A stretch of 64,000 bases of DNA from Cymbomonas tetramitiformis. Lineage: Eukaryota; Chlorophyta; Pyramimonadophyceae; Pyramimonadales; Pyramimonadaceae. How positions within the stretch are numbered: the stretch's first letter is position 1; each line of letters begins with the position of its first letter. Both the position numbers and the translations under genes were made by a program. The notes beneath the pieces are model-generated. The model was not told the DNA's origin. It saw nothing but the letters and a program-made list of their open reading frames with translations, and did no database searches. Location of the stretch: contig LGRX02034255.1 of the NCBI GenBank assembly GCA_001247695.2, positions 50,190 through 114,189 of the forward strand. The letters run 5' to 3'. Positions 46,874 through 57,549 of this stretch are shown one piece after another.

Positions 46874-47126
46874 ACAATAGAAGCGTGTTTTTTCACGCGT
46901 TGTACTAACCCTCTCCTTTTTGAAAGATTCGCAGGTTTCCAGACCCTTTAATAGCGGAAACCCCGCTATTCAAAGGACTATTTCGACCTCACGAGCGTTT
47001 CCCTCGCGAAAATTCACGTGGAGTAGACCCCATGTTTGTTTGATTTGAGTATCTCTTATAAAAGATTGGGGAACACTTGGCAACCCAATCTTTTTGGCGA
47101 CAGAATTTTCAGTTTGCATTGCGATA

Positions 47127-47194
47127 GTGGCATTAGCTCAAACAGAGCGCCAAACCTGCGGTTTGGAGATCTCGGTCAAAACCCGAGATGCCAC
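47127..47194 (+). ncRNA. tRNA-like cloverleaf, copy 3
   Basis: Same stems as copies 1 and 2, with the T arm CTCGG-TCAAAAC-CCGAG. The DNA immediately upstream (GCGATAGTGG) has diverged while the fold is preserved. Confidence 0.5.
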
Positions 47195-47205
47195 ATCCTA
47201 CAGGT

Positions 47206-47819
47206 ATGCTTCTGATGCTTTTTCACTCTCCTTGGTTGTCCGATCCTACCATTTCTTTGGGCTTTGAGTTCTAACATATTGCTTGGATGCCCATAGGTAT
47301 TTGTGGCGTCCGAATTCTCGCACCTCAGCCTTACATGCCTCTTCGTGCATAAGGTACGCTCTGAATTGCCTAGTAGGTGTGCTTAAAATTTGCAGAAGGC
47401 TTGCACACATAACGAGTTTAAAACATAAAGTGGGATGAGCTTTGTTTTATGCACGAAGACGCATCTTATTAGAGCTTAAAGCTCGCTTTAAGTTAGGTGG
47501 TGCCACTTGCTACACGTAATCATAATTTGTGTTTCAATTAGCATATAAAGCCTCACAACAAAGCGCGAAGCGCTTTTGTTGCTTTGAGAGGTAGGAACCT
47601 TAAACCTTTTCAAGGATCAAGCGCGAGGATATTGTCTTACGTAGTGTATGCACTTGCAAGCTTAAATGCAAAAGAGTAACTACTTTGAGTTGTTTAAACT
47701 GCACAATAGTTATATCTACACAACCGTACCTATTATAAGTTGTTTACAAGTTATGTTCAACCGTTAATCTTTCTAACTATTCCCGCTAACTATTATAAGT
47801 TGTTTACAAGTTATTATGA
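47206..47819. other. No gene seen
   Basis: AT-rich spacer with a short direct repeat (TATTATAAGTTGTTTACAAG, at about 47731 and 47791). Confidence 0.4.
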
Positions 47820-48130
47820 ACCAGAACTTTTTCTTCAAGCCCTACACTTTTTCTTCAGGGCGTGAAATTTTTCTTCGGGCCTTGTACTAATTCTTCAGGG
47901 CTTTAACTTATCTTTCATGCCCTGCACTATTTCTTCCGGGCCTGAACCTATTTTTCAGGGCCTGAACTTAGTGTCCAGGGCCTGAACTTTTTCTTCAGGG
48001 CCTGAACTTTTTATTCAGGGCCTGAACTCTTTCTTCAGGGCCTCAACTTTTTGCTCATGCATTGTACTTCTTCTTCAAGGCCTTCTCAACCTTTTGTTCA
48101 AGCCTGGACTAGTTCTTCAGGGCCTGAACT
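47820..48130 (+). repeat. ~20-bp degenerate minisatellite
   Basis: About 15 units of the type TTCTTCAGGGCCTGAACTTT; the most regular copies lie between 47940 and 48030. An isolated relic recurs near 49360-49415. Confidence 0.85.
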
Positions 48131-48239
48131 TATTGTGTTACTATTACCAGGCACGGCTTCAGCGCACTCCCCGACGTTAATGTGACTGAAGATTGTAACC
48201 ATTGCCAACCCAGGCGTGCACTCACTCCCCGGCGACGGC

Positions 48240-48445
48240 GAAGCATCAGGCACCCTTTCATTGTTAGGCACCGGGCACCCCTTTCACTGTCAGGCACCCC
48301 TTTCACTGTCAAGCACCGGGCACCCCTTCACTGTCTGGCACCCCTTCACCGTCAGGGGCATCAGGCACCCCTTCACTGTTAGGCACCGGGCACCCCTTCA
48401 CTGTCACGCACCGGGCACCCCTTCACTGTTATTTGTCAGGCACCT
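48240..48445 (+). repeat. Short minisatellite (CACCCCTTCACTGTCAGG-like units)
   Basis: Irregular units of about 16-27 bp, several with CACCGGGCAC between them. The flanking segments 48181-48238 and 48485-48543 are near-identical direct copies (TGTGACTGAAGATTGTAACC region; second begins CGTGAC), so the array sits inside a duplication. Confidence 0.8.
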
Positions 48446-49573
48446 CTTCACTGTTCTTGGACATGCATACTAGATCAAACGTTGGCGTGACTGAAGATTG
48501 TAACCATTGCCAACCCAGGCGTGCACTCACTCCCCGGCGACGGTGAACCCGCGACAGCCGACACATAGCATCAACCTGTGGAATAGCAGGTGCACAACAA
48601 TTCCTCCCTTCTCCTTGCAGTGCCCCCAATTTATCACTTTGTATGTCATGTATGTGCAGAGTCGTCTTCGGTATTGTTTTGCACTATTGACTCATAGAAG
48701 TAAGGGAGGAATGGGGAAAAGAGCTCATACCGCACCCCCTGCTACCCCCCTTCCGAGATCGCTAATGCCCGAATGGATGACCCACCTCACGTCCCGCCCG
48801 TCCACTCTCAGTGCACCCCTCTCAGAGCTACCCCGAGACTTGCCCTCCTGCAACACCTCCCCGCGATGGCATCTCCACCCCCATGACGGCAATTACCCGC
48901 GTTCCCTCGGCTTCACCCCCCACACTACCCAGAAATTTCTTCTAGATTTACCCCTCCACAGACTGGCAGCCCTGATAGGGAAAGACCGCCTAGCCCCGTT
49001 TTCACCTAAGCAACTCCGAGATAAGCAGAGAGAATCAAACCCCTCGCTAGAAACATGGGAATATAGTTGGGTAAATGTTTCTTCCTCCCCCCTCTACACA
49101 CCCCTTAAGAAACTAACCTTTGGCAAGGGAATGCGTGTGGCTAGGATGAGTCCAAGCTAGACATGGGCCAGCCGAGGATGACTCGCTCGGCAGGCGACAT
49201 GCATGCCTCCCATGAGGGGTACAGACATGCCTCCATGGAGGAATGCGTGGAGCTAGTATGCTATGGAGGAAAATTATTTGGAGTTTCTATACCCTCTATC
49301 TTCTACAAAGGTATGGTTTTATTACCAAAGAAGATTCCTTATCAAACCCGGAACTATTTTTGTAGACCTGAACTAGTTCTTTAGAGTCTGAAGTATTTGG
49401 GAGGGCTTGAAGTATTTGCCCCTCTGCCCCCATCACTCCAGCGCGACACAGCTCATATCACTCCAGCGCCCCTCTGCCCCAATTCATCCAGGGCAACACA
49501 AACTCATATCACTCCCCTCCCTGCCCCAATCCATCCAGCGCAACACAGCTCATATCACTCCAGCGCCCCTCTG
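48446..49573 (+). other. Unassigned region left of the CACTA element
   Basis: Contains an open frame at 48507-49160 (217 codons) with a serine/proline/threonine-rich middle and no recognisable domain, and a ~46-bp tandem array at about 49430-49573 with ACAGCTCATATCACTCCAGC cores that runs up to the transposon's CACTA terminus. Confidence 0.35.
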
Positions 49574-49813
49574 CACTACATTTTGTACGGGGTTCGAAAA
49601 GCCCGCTAAATAAGGGCGGAACTGAGTGGCGAAATTGATCGCGATGGCATGGGCCGCCGGATATAATATTTTCGACGGTCGATTATAGGCCGGAACTGAG
49701 CGGCGAAATTTTTTATAGCATCCGATTGGTAGCGATGACATGAACACAATCCTGAGAAGAATGAATCGTCTCCGAAGTTGATGCAAGCAGGTTGCAGCGC
49801 GATTGTGGATTGG

Positions 49814-50364
49814 ATGCCCGTATCTCCATGAAAGATGTATGCCTGCACGCTCCGTCGGAAGTCGTTCCGAAGACGTCCCGAGCGTCTTCTGTGCATCTTC
49901 CGGGCTCATTCCGGTCAAGCTTATTCCCGGCGGATGCGTGTGACATGCTTGCGCAGGCGGATGAAAGGCCCCGTAGCACACCGCAACATGCCTCCCACGC
50001 CCGTCGAGTTGGCGGGTGAGACGCAAGAAGATGATGGGGCCGCCGTTGGTATCACGTCCAACCGTGACCCCCTCCCCCCGGAGAGGCCAACACGAAGGTG
50101 CGAACCGGTTGGCACGGCATGCCCGTATCTCCATGAAAGATGTATGCCGCACGCTCCGTCGGAAGTCGTTCCGAAGACGTCCCGAGCGTCTTCTGCGCAT
50201 CTTCCGGGCTCATTCCGGTCAAGCTTATTCCCGGCGGATGCGTGTGACATGCTTGCGCAGGCGGATGAAAGGCCCCGTAGCACACCGCAACATGCCTCCC
50301 ACGCCCGTCGAGTTGGCGGGTGAGACGCAAGAAGATGACGGGGCCGCCGTTGGTATCACGTCCA
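49814..50364 (+). repeat. Tandem duplication inside the CACTA element
   Basis: 49814-50060 and 50119-50364 are near-identical (offset 305, one single-base deletion in the second copy). Both contain an inverted GGAAG/CTTCC-rich stretch related to the element's introns. Confidence 0.9.
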
Positions 50365-50378
50365 TCCGCGGGCCCGGG

Positions 50379-52480
50379 ATGGTGGTGTGTGATTGTGGCG
50401 CGTGTCACTCATCCATGCGCTTCGTCACCATGAGGACACGGTCTCGACATAGGACTATGTTCAAACAGATTGTATGCCTTCCGACGCTTCCGGAAGAGGC
50501 TGTGGACGACGATGAGCAACGTCCCGATGGCGAGGAGTCGGATCAGGTGTGCAACTCCGGGTAGAAAGACTATCATTCTCAGGTGACCCTCGCGGAAGGT
50601 ACCCGGAAGACATGCAGAAGGTCTTCTGGGTATCATCCGCATGTCTTCATGAGAATGAAGGTACATATCAAAATCGGTTACTCCTGATAGGTAATGCAGT
50701 TGTTCTTCACAATTGGCACGTATGTATCTCTTGCCCATTGAAAGTGATTGTGGTTGACAGGAAGATGCCGATTCCGGTTCCCTTGACGATGCCGATGCCG
50801 ATGGAAACTTGCCGGACCCGGAAGCCGTTCAAGAAGAGCTCGACGAATTACTCGACCATGTCGACCCGGAACTTGCTAGAAAGGTGACGGAAGAAATCGA
50901 AGGAAAATTAAAGTCGTTGGAGAACTTGGCTGATATGGATGAGGTAACGTTCGCTGTTTGAATATTTTGCTCAGAATTGAAAATTGTATATAGTGTGATG
51001 TCTTTTGTATCCGGAACACGCCCGGAAGTTACGTAGGAAGTCTTCCGTGCGTCTTCCTGACGTCTTCCGTTTTATCCTTCGATGACAGACCGCAGCGACG
51101 AGCTCCGAGGATACCCTACTCGACTTATTGGAGTGGAATCTGGATGGCAATATGACTCAAGAATCCTTTGGGCAACTGCTGCACATTTTGAAAACTAATC
51201 ACCCGGACGTGTTTTCTAAGTTGCCCGACTCCTTCAAACAAAGCATTGCTCGGTTTAAGGTCATTGATATCCCACTCCTAGTGGTGGACCTTTGCCCGCA
51301 TGGATGCGCGATGTTCGAAAAACAATTCGCGGACTTTGACTTCTGTCCAAGGTGCGGGGCATGCCGTTGGGAGGGAGATAAGGATCGGTGCGGTGCGGGG
51401 AATGCCGAGGGTGCGGACGACACCCGGAATGCCGAAGCCACCCCGAGTGCAAAGCGGGGGAAGGCGAAGTGCCAATTCTATCATTGGCATTTAAAGGATT
51501 TACTTCAAGCAATTTACAGCCATCCCGACGTTGCTGGGCTCATGCGTTCGCACGCCACGCGGGAAAAGTCTGAGGAAGGCATTCTGGAAGACATTCCCGG
51601 TGAGTAACACATTGATAGAGCATATCCTGAATTGCCCCGAAGAGGTACAGAAGATGCGCAGAATGTCTTCCGTACACCTTCCGTATAACTTCCCGATTCC
51701 TACTACTTGAATGAATTTAAGTTGTATTTATGTATCTTGCAGATGGATCTGAGTGGAAGGCGAAGCAAGCTGCATATCCTGACTTCTTCAAGGACCCTCG
51801 CAACGCCATCCTCATGTTTTGCGCCGATGGGGCCACCGTTTGGAAGGAAAAGTCGGGGGTTTCCCCTATCTACTTTCAAGTGTTGAACTTGCCACCGGAA
51901 ATCCGCAAGAAGTTTGTGAACCTTGAGTTGTGGGGAATGATGGCGGGGAAGCCGAAGAACACCACCATCCTCTACGAGAAGTTGGTAGACGAGCTTTTGG
52001 AACTTTGGGAAGTTGGGTTTCCATGTTGGGACTCCTTCACGGACGACGTGTTCCAATGCCGGGCGATGCTTCTTGCCGCCGTGTTTGACTATGTAGGGCT
52101 CGTCGATGCTATGAACATTATGGGCGTGGGCAGCTTCTGTGCGTGTGCAAAATGTTTGATCCGGGGGAAGGGGAAATGCCCGCATCTAAATAAGATGTTG
52201 TACAAGTTTTGCGAGCAAGATCCGCCAGGTCCGTTTTCCCCAAAGACATGCCGAATGTATTCACAACATCTTCCGGGTGTCATCTGAGCGTCTTCCTGTT
52301 ATTGTACGCAGGGCCCGCCGTACCAAAAACCGACGAGTTCATTCGACGCGCGGGCCAACGACACGTCTTGCTTAGCACGTGTAAGAATGCGGCCAATCTT
52401 CAGGAAGTGTTGGAGGAGGAAATTGGCGAAACCGGCGTGAAGTTCCCATCGGCACTAAACGATGGAATCGCCGGAATGAG
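50379..52480 (+). pseudogene. CACTA transposase, TNP2/Transposase_21-like (5 exons, C-terminus lost)
   Basis: Exons: about 50379-50546, 50761-50943, 51089-51599, 51743-52228 and 52312-~52480; all GT-AG, phases 0, 0, 1, 1. The first Met is a choice; the frame is open further upstream. Landmarks: VVCDCGACHSSMRF at the N terminus, an acidic linker exon, a PLLVVDLCPHGCAMFEK region with CPRCGACRW (zinc-binding-like cysteines), MFCADGATVW, YFQVLNLPPEIRKKFVNLEL, ELLELWEVGFPCWD and ACAKC. These match the order of the TNP2-type transposase family, whose enzymes cut and re-insert the element through a DDE-type centre. The conserved downstream part of the family is absent, so the copy should be inactive on its own. 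Confidence 0.85.
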
Positions 52481-53510
52481 ACTGGAACCGGCGAATGAGA
52501 CTCAAATGAGACAGGGTATTTTTTTGCGGAATTTTGGTTCCAGGGGCCATATAGATGTGGTATCCATGATAAAAAACGAACTTTGTTAAGAAATTTTGAT
52601 TTTACAGCCGAAAAACAGCCAAAAACACTCCACGAAGGCTGAAAAGTTGGGATATCTGAAATTTGTTTAAAAGACAAGATTATTGCGATACTCACATATT
52701 TTGAAGTTGAAAATATGATATAATAACAAGGTAAGTTGAAAATTTATGAAAAGACCATGCATACTCCTTGCTTAGAATGTTTATTGGGGTATTTTTGTGT
52801 CACGTGAAGCCGCGACACACTGAAAATAAGTGAAAATTGACTATAACACGGGATAACGGTGTTGTAGGCTCAAACGTATCTTAATTAATTAAGAATGTTC
52901 AAAACAAAAGACATAAAAAAACTTCATAGGGCAATGCTCCACAGCTGCGGGATGGCTCATTTTTAGCCAGTTCAGCTGAAATGGCTTAGGGTCTGAAGCG
53001 GGAGTGCAAGTTATGCCTTACAACTTTACATATGTTGCACGATTTTACGCACTAGAGAAATCGCTTCCCTTTGAGCCGATGCCATGGGTGCAATTTTGAG
53101 CTAAAAACGCTTAGGGGGGCGTTAAGATGGGCCCGGGGACGTGTCTAGTCAATGGAGATACCATGTGTGCCTCGACAAATTGCCAAACATGCATTTGGTG
53201 CTCACAAACGTGAAGACATGTGCAATAGTTGATATTCATACTGATTTTGGCTAGATGTCATTTAAGTGTTAAGCAACGATGGCTTGCGTCGGTAACGAAC
53301 GGATACGCACCCAAGATAGTGCATGCCGAGCCTACAGTAGTGGAATCGACAACGCTGGAACCTCATATTTTCTACTGACCAATGAGAATTTCCTGATAAC
53401 TTCAGCGAGACGAATTGTACGTACAGTTCGCTGAGTTCGGCAGAACTATTTTAATGATACGGCGCATTCGAATCGAAGATGCAACAATTCTGCAAATGCT
53501 TCGTTAACAG
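52481..53510. other. No gene seen
   Basis: AT-rich DNA following the breakpoint of the CACTA element. There is no exon, RNA gene or clear repeat. Confidence 0.4.
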
Positions 53511-54480
53511 TGCAAAACATGTTTTATAGTCTCAAACCATAATACAATGATAATAAAATTAAGGATAAAAAAACTTGAAGCTGTTATGAAACTGAGAAAA
53601 AATATTTTAAAAATGTGTGTGGGGGTTTTGTTTCGATTTTTGGTATGTGGGTTTTTTGTTTCGATTTTTTGTAGGTGGGGAGTATGGTGTTTTGTGCACG
53701 TTTTTATTAGTGTAAAATAATGGGGAGTAAAAAACTTGTTATTAAAAACATAGTAATCTAAAGCCATAATAATAATGATAATAATAATATGAATACAAAA
53801 GTTGAAGCTGTTATGTAACTGAGAAAAAAATAAAATTTTGTGTGTGGGATTTTTGTTTCAATTTTTTGTATGTGGTTTTTTGTTTCGAATTTTTGTAGGT
53901 GGGGAGTGTGGTGTTTTGCGCACGTTTTTATTAGTGTGAAATAATGGGGAGTAAAAAACTTGTTATTAAAAACATAGTAATCTAAAGCCAAAATAATAAT
54001 AATAATAATGTGAATACAAAAGTTGAAGCTGTTATGAAACTGAGAAAAAATTTAAAATTTTGTGTGTGGGATTTTTGTTTCAATTTTTCGTATGTGGTTT
54101 TTTGTTTCGATTTTTTGTAGGTGGGGAGTATGTGTTTGTGCACGTTTTTATTAGTGTGAAATAATGGGGAGTAAGAAACTTTTTATTAAAAACATAGTAA
54201 TCTAAAGCCAAAATAATAATAGTAATAATAAAGTTGAAGCTGTTATGAAACTGAGAAAAAAATTAAAAATTTGTGTGTGGGATTTTTGTTTCAATTTTTT
54301 TATGTGGGTTTTTGTTATTGGCTTTTTTTGTATGTGTGGAGAATGGTGTTTTGTGCATGCGTTTATTAGTGTGAAATAATGGGGAGTAAAAAACTTGTTA
54401 TTTATAAAAATATAGTAGTCTCAAACCAAAATAATAATAGTAGTAAAATTAAGGATAAAAAAACTTGAAGTTGTTATGAA
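53511..54480 (-). repeat. ~230-bp AT-rich tandem repeat (four-plus copies)
   Basis: Each unit has, in + orientation, an (ATA)n stretch, AGTTGAAGCTGTTATGAAAC, T-rich TTTTTGTTTCxATTTTT blocks, GTAGGTGGGGAGTATG, and TTTTTATTAGTGTxAAATAATG ending in GGGGAGTAAAAAACTTGTTATT. Strong A/T strand asymmetry. Two similar minus-strand ORFs starting MALDYYVFNNKFF are repeat-derived. Confidence 0.9.
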
Positions 54481-54512
54481 GCTGAAATGAAGTTGCTCCC
54501 ATTTATGTGGCA

Positions 54513-55480
54513 TGTCGCAAACGCGTGTGTATGATGGTACGAATACTCTCGAAATCGAGCAACCTTAACACTCGCGGATGATCATAAGTTCGTCATTAAC
54601 ATTCACTGGTGCCGGTAACTGTTCAAGCAATTCTCAACACAGCACAAGATCGTAGAGCTACAAAAATTTTGAAATTCTGATATTCTGAGATCGAACGCTA
54701 AGCTCTTTCATGCAAGCCCAGATTTCCAACATGAAAAAGTATAAAAACAGCAGTAAAATATATTCATCAAAATTGGTATAATAACCACAAAATACGAATT
54801 ATTGTGCACAAAAGCTGTGAGCAGAACTATCTTAGCACTCTAGCACCGGCACGCGAACAGCCACCTAGTACTTGCGAAGCAAAACAATAATGAGTCCACT
54901 ACTCTGACCTATGGTGTGAGTTTACTTATATCTCAATGCTCTGTCACATTTCCCAAAACTGTAACGGGTTCTAACCCTCAAATCTTCATCTGACCAATGG
55001 AAAGTCATCATTCCATGCCAGCTCTAACAATGTTACCGTTTACCACATTCTGACTGACACGTCAGTGGCAGAGGAGTCACTACTGTCATCTTCATCTTAT
55101 CATTCCCTGGTCACCCGATAATGACCACATCTTCTCTGGCAGGTCTGCATCTCTCAGGCGGTCATCTTAGCAAAGCCTGCCGCACTGTCACCTCTGTCAC
55201 GCGTGTCACCAGCTGGACAAACCCGGCGCGGTACCATGAGAAGCCGGCGTTTGTTACAGCTGTCGCAAACGCGTGTGTATGATGGTACGAATACTCTTGA
55301 AATCGAGCAACCTTAACACTCGCGGATGATCATAAGTTCGTCATTAACATTCACTGGTGCCGGTAACTGTTCAAGCAATTCTCAACACAGCACAAGATCG
55401 TAGAGCTACAAAAATTTTGAAATTCTGATATTCTGAGATCGAACGCTAAGCTCTTTCATGCAAGCCCAGATTTCCAACAT
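54513..55480. mobile_element. Possible small LTR-type element (two 220-bp direct repeats)
   Basis: 54513-54732 and 55261-55480 match throughout apart from one C/T difference that I can see. The repeat begins TGTCGCAAACG and ends CCAACA(T), i.e. TG...CA. The internal 528 bp has no ORF. No target-site duplication, primer-binding site or polypurine tract is evident, so a segmental duplication is the main alternative. TGTCGCAAACGC recurs at 55867. Confidence 0.45.
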
Positions 55481-55898
55481 CCCCCCACTACATTCTGCCA
55501 GGACTCAGAAAACGACACTTAAATCAGGACGCCCTCGAAGGTCATGACACAGCAAAATAAATATGATCCGTAAGATCCTTACTACAGATTTTGCGATGTC
55601 GTAATTTCGTCTCGCCATGCAATCGAATCGTGTAGTGACCTGGATTTTCGAACTGTACACGTCAGAACATCACCTTAAACAAACGCTTTTCCATTTTCTT
55701 AAGTTTTATTTATTCCGAATCGTAGATATCCGACGATCGATTTAATTTATGACCATCAGTGCCCGGTGACCGAATGCATATGACGTACCGACCGTTTTCC
55801 CCATTACCGACGTACGTTCCGCTTTCCCCATTCGCGTTTCGCTTTCCCCATTCCCGGTCAGTTGACTGTCGCAAACGCAAAATGTCACAGACAACAGT

Positions 55899-57120
55899 GC
55901 CGTTCGTAAGTTATTAAGTATGGAAATTTAGGTTATCGCTTGCCCGAACAAACTTTGTTGCGCTACTGCAGGCACACCCCCTTGTGATTTTAATCACATA
56001 ACATGAAGTACACTTTTTTTTCAACGTTCGTAACGAATATACATGTATTCACAAGGAGAATACCTTTTTTTTGAGCCCTTGAACGATCCCATCCGCAACC
56101 GCATCGCTTCGTTTGCAGTCGCGACTGCAAGCTAAGTTGATGCGGTTTAAGATGGGGTCGACCCCCATGGAATGAAAAGCTTGGCAGTCGAGGGGTTTTC
56201 GTGCGTTTCAGCGCACAAAACTTGGCACTAATATTATTGATACACTTATTTCTGTAATACACGCTAGAATGCACGGGAAGGCCTCGGCTGTTTGGCATCT
56301 TTGGGTTTGGGTACATGAAAACCCAAACCCAATGAATCTGCCAAAGAAATAGATCGCCCGTTTTGCGCACAGTTTGTTACGGATGCTGTGCGTTGGGTGT
56401 TTTGAGGATATATACGCTTGAAATATTTGTGACAAGACTCGCGTGCTAGAACGCACGGCAAGGCCTTGACTGTTTGGCATCTTTGGGTTTGGGTACATCA
56501 AAACCCAAACCCAATGAATCTGCCAAAGAAATAGATCGCCCGTTTTGCGCACAGTTTGTTACGGATGCTGTGCGTTGGGTGTCTTGAAGATATATACGCT
56601 TGAAATATTTGTGACAAGACTCGCGTGCTAGAACGCACGGCAAGACCTTGACTGTTCGGCATCTTTGGGCTTGGGTACCTCAAAACCCAAACCCAAAAAG
56701 CTCAATGCTAAGATGCGCTCGTTTTGAGCATACTTAACGAAAGTGCTTGCGCTTAAGACAGTGAACTGATATTACTATCAATAATATCAGTGCCAAGTTT
56801 CGTGCGCTAGAACGCACGAAAACCCCTCGACTGCCAAGCTTTTCATCCCATGGGGGTCGACCCCATCTTAAACCGCATCAACTTAGCTTGCAGTCGCGAC
56901 TGCAAACGAAGCTGATGCGGTTGCGGATGGGGTCGTTCAAGAGCTCAAAAAAAAGTTATTCGCCTTGTGAAGATATACATATTCGTTACGAACGTTGAAA
57001 AAATTTGTACTTCATGGTATGTGATTAAAATCACAAGGGGGTGTGCCTGCAGTAGCGCAACAAAGTTGGGGCGGGCAAGCGATAACTTGCATTTCCATAC
57101 TTAACAACTCACAAACGGCG
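55899..57120. mobile_element. Element with ~344-bp terminal inverted repeats and internal 182-bp tandem
   Basis: Left arm 55899-56242 and right arm 56776-57120 are imperfect reverse complements, sharing for example GCAGTCGCGACTGCAA, CCTCGACTGCCAAGCTTTTC and CAGGCACACCCCCTTGTGAT. The internal ~530 bp is a 182-bp repeat (GGCATCTTTGGG at 56294, 56476 and 56658) that itself contains parts of the arm sequence. There is no transposase, so it is a non-autonomous foldback-type element. Confidence 0.8.
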
Positions 57121-57549
57121 TCGTTGCCACCGTTAAGAACTGCAAAAAGCGACAGGAATTGCAAAAACGGACACGATTCTGTACAAGACGACACTGGAGT
57201 ACACTACAGAAACCGGTACTGTGCATCATGCTACCTGTATGCATCGGGTGACATGTCGGCGATTATCATTGGTTCAAGCACACCAGGTCGGAAAGCTGAT
57301 GCGTTCCGTGGAATTTGAACTTAATAAATAATAAAAACAATTACCGTCAGATCCGCGGATGATAATCTCACGGTTTTACACACAACGATGGCGCCCGATG
57401 GTGATCCATGTCGCCTTATGTCCTCTCAGACTCTGAGAGGACATAAGGCGACATGCATGACAGTCCGTCACGGTCAGGTCATAATGTCGTTTTGTGAGAC
57501 TGTGGCAGAATGTAGTGCATCTGTAGCTGCTGCGTGCAGCAGCACAGAC
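57121..57549. other. Spacer with a perfect 49-nt palindrome
   Basis: 57407-57455 is a perfect inverted repeat: 24-bp arms (CATGTCGCCTTATGTCCTCT...) around a single C. No gene. Confidence 0.9.

Larger units (their letters stand above)
46275..47205. repeat. Three tandem 321-324-bp units, each ending in a tRNA-like cloverleaf
   Basis: The units are diverged but share landmarks in order: a GCGGGAAAACCGCT hairpin, CGTTCTCCTCGCGG, GGCAACCCTATCTTTTTGGCG, and a cloverleaf. Cloverleaf starts at 46482, 46806 and 47127 give spacings of 324 and 321 bp. Confidence 0.85.
49574..52480 (+). mobile_element. CACTA (En/Spm-type) DNA transposon, 3'-truncated
   Basis: The left end starts CACTACATTTTGTAC at 49574. 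It is followed by subterminal repeats (GGAACTGAGTGGCGAAATT at about 49619 and GGAACTGAGCGGCGAAATT at about 49692), as expected for this superfamily. A spliced TNP2-type transposase follows. The recognisable element sequence fades at about 52480 and AT-rich unrelated DNA takes over, so the right terminus and the end of the transposase are missing and target-site duplications cannot be checked. A ~246-bp segment is tandemly duplicated inside the element (49814-50060 and 50119-50364). Confidence 0.88.

Noticed and set aside
53504..53991. Two similar MALDYYVFNNKFF ORFs as a small gene family
   Set aside because: They are two units of the ~230-bp AT-rich tandem repeat; other units are interrupted.
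57388..57406. Retroviral-type primer-binding site (TGGCGCCCGATGG)
   Set aside because: Only eight bases match a lysine-tRNA site, it is on the opposite strand from the retroelement, and it lies at the wrong end.
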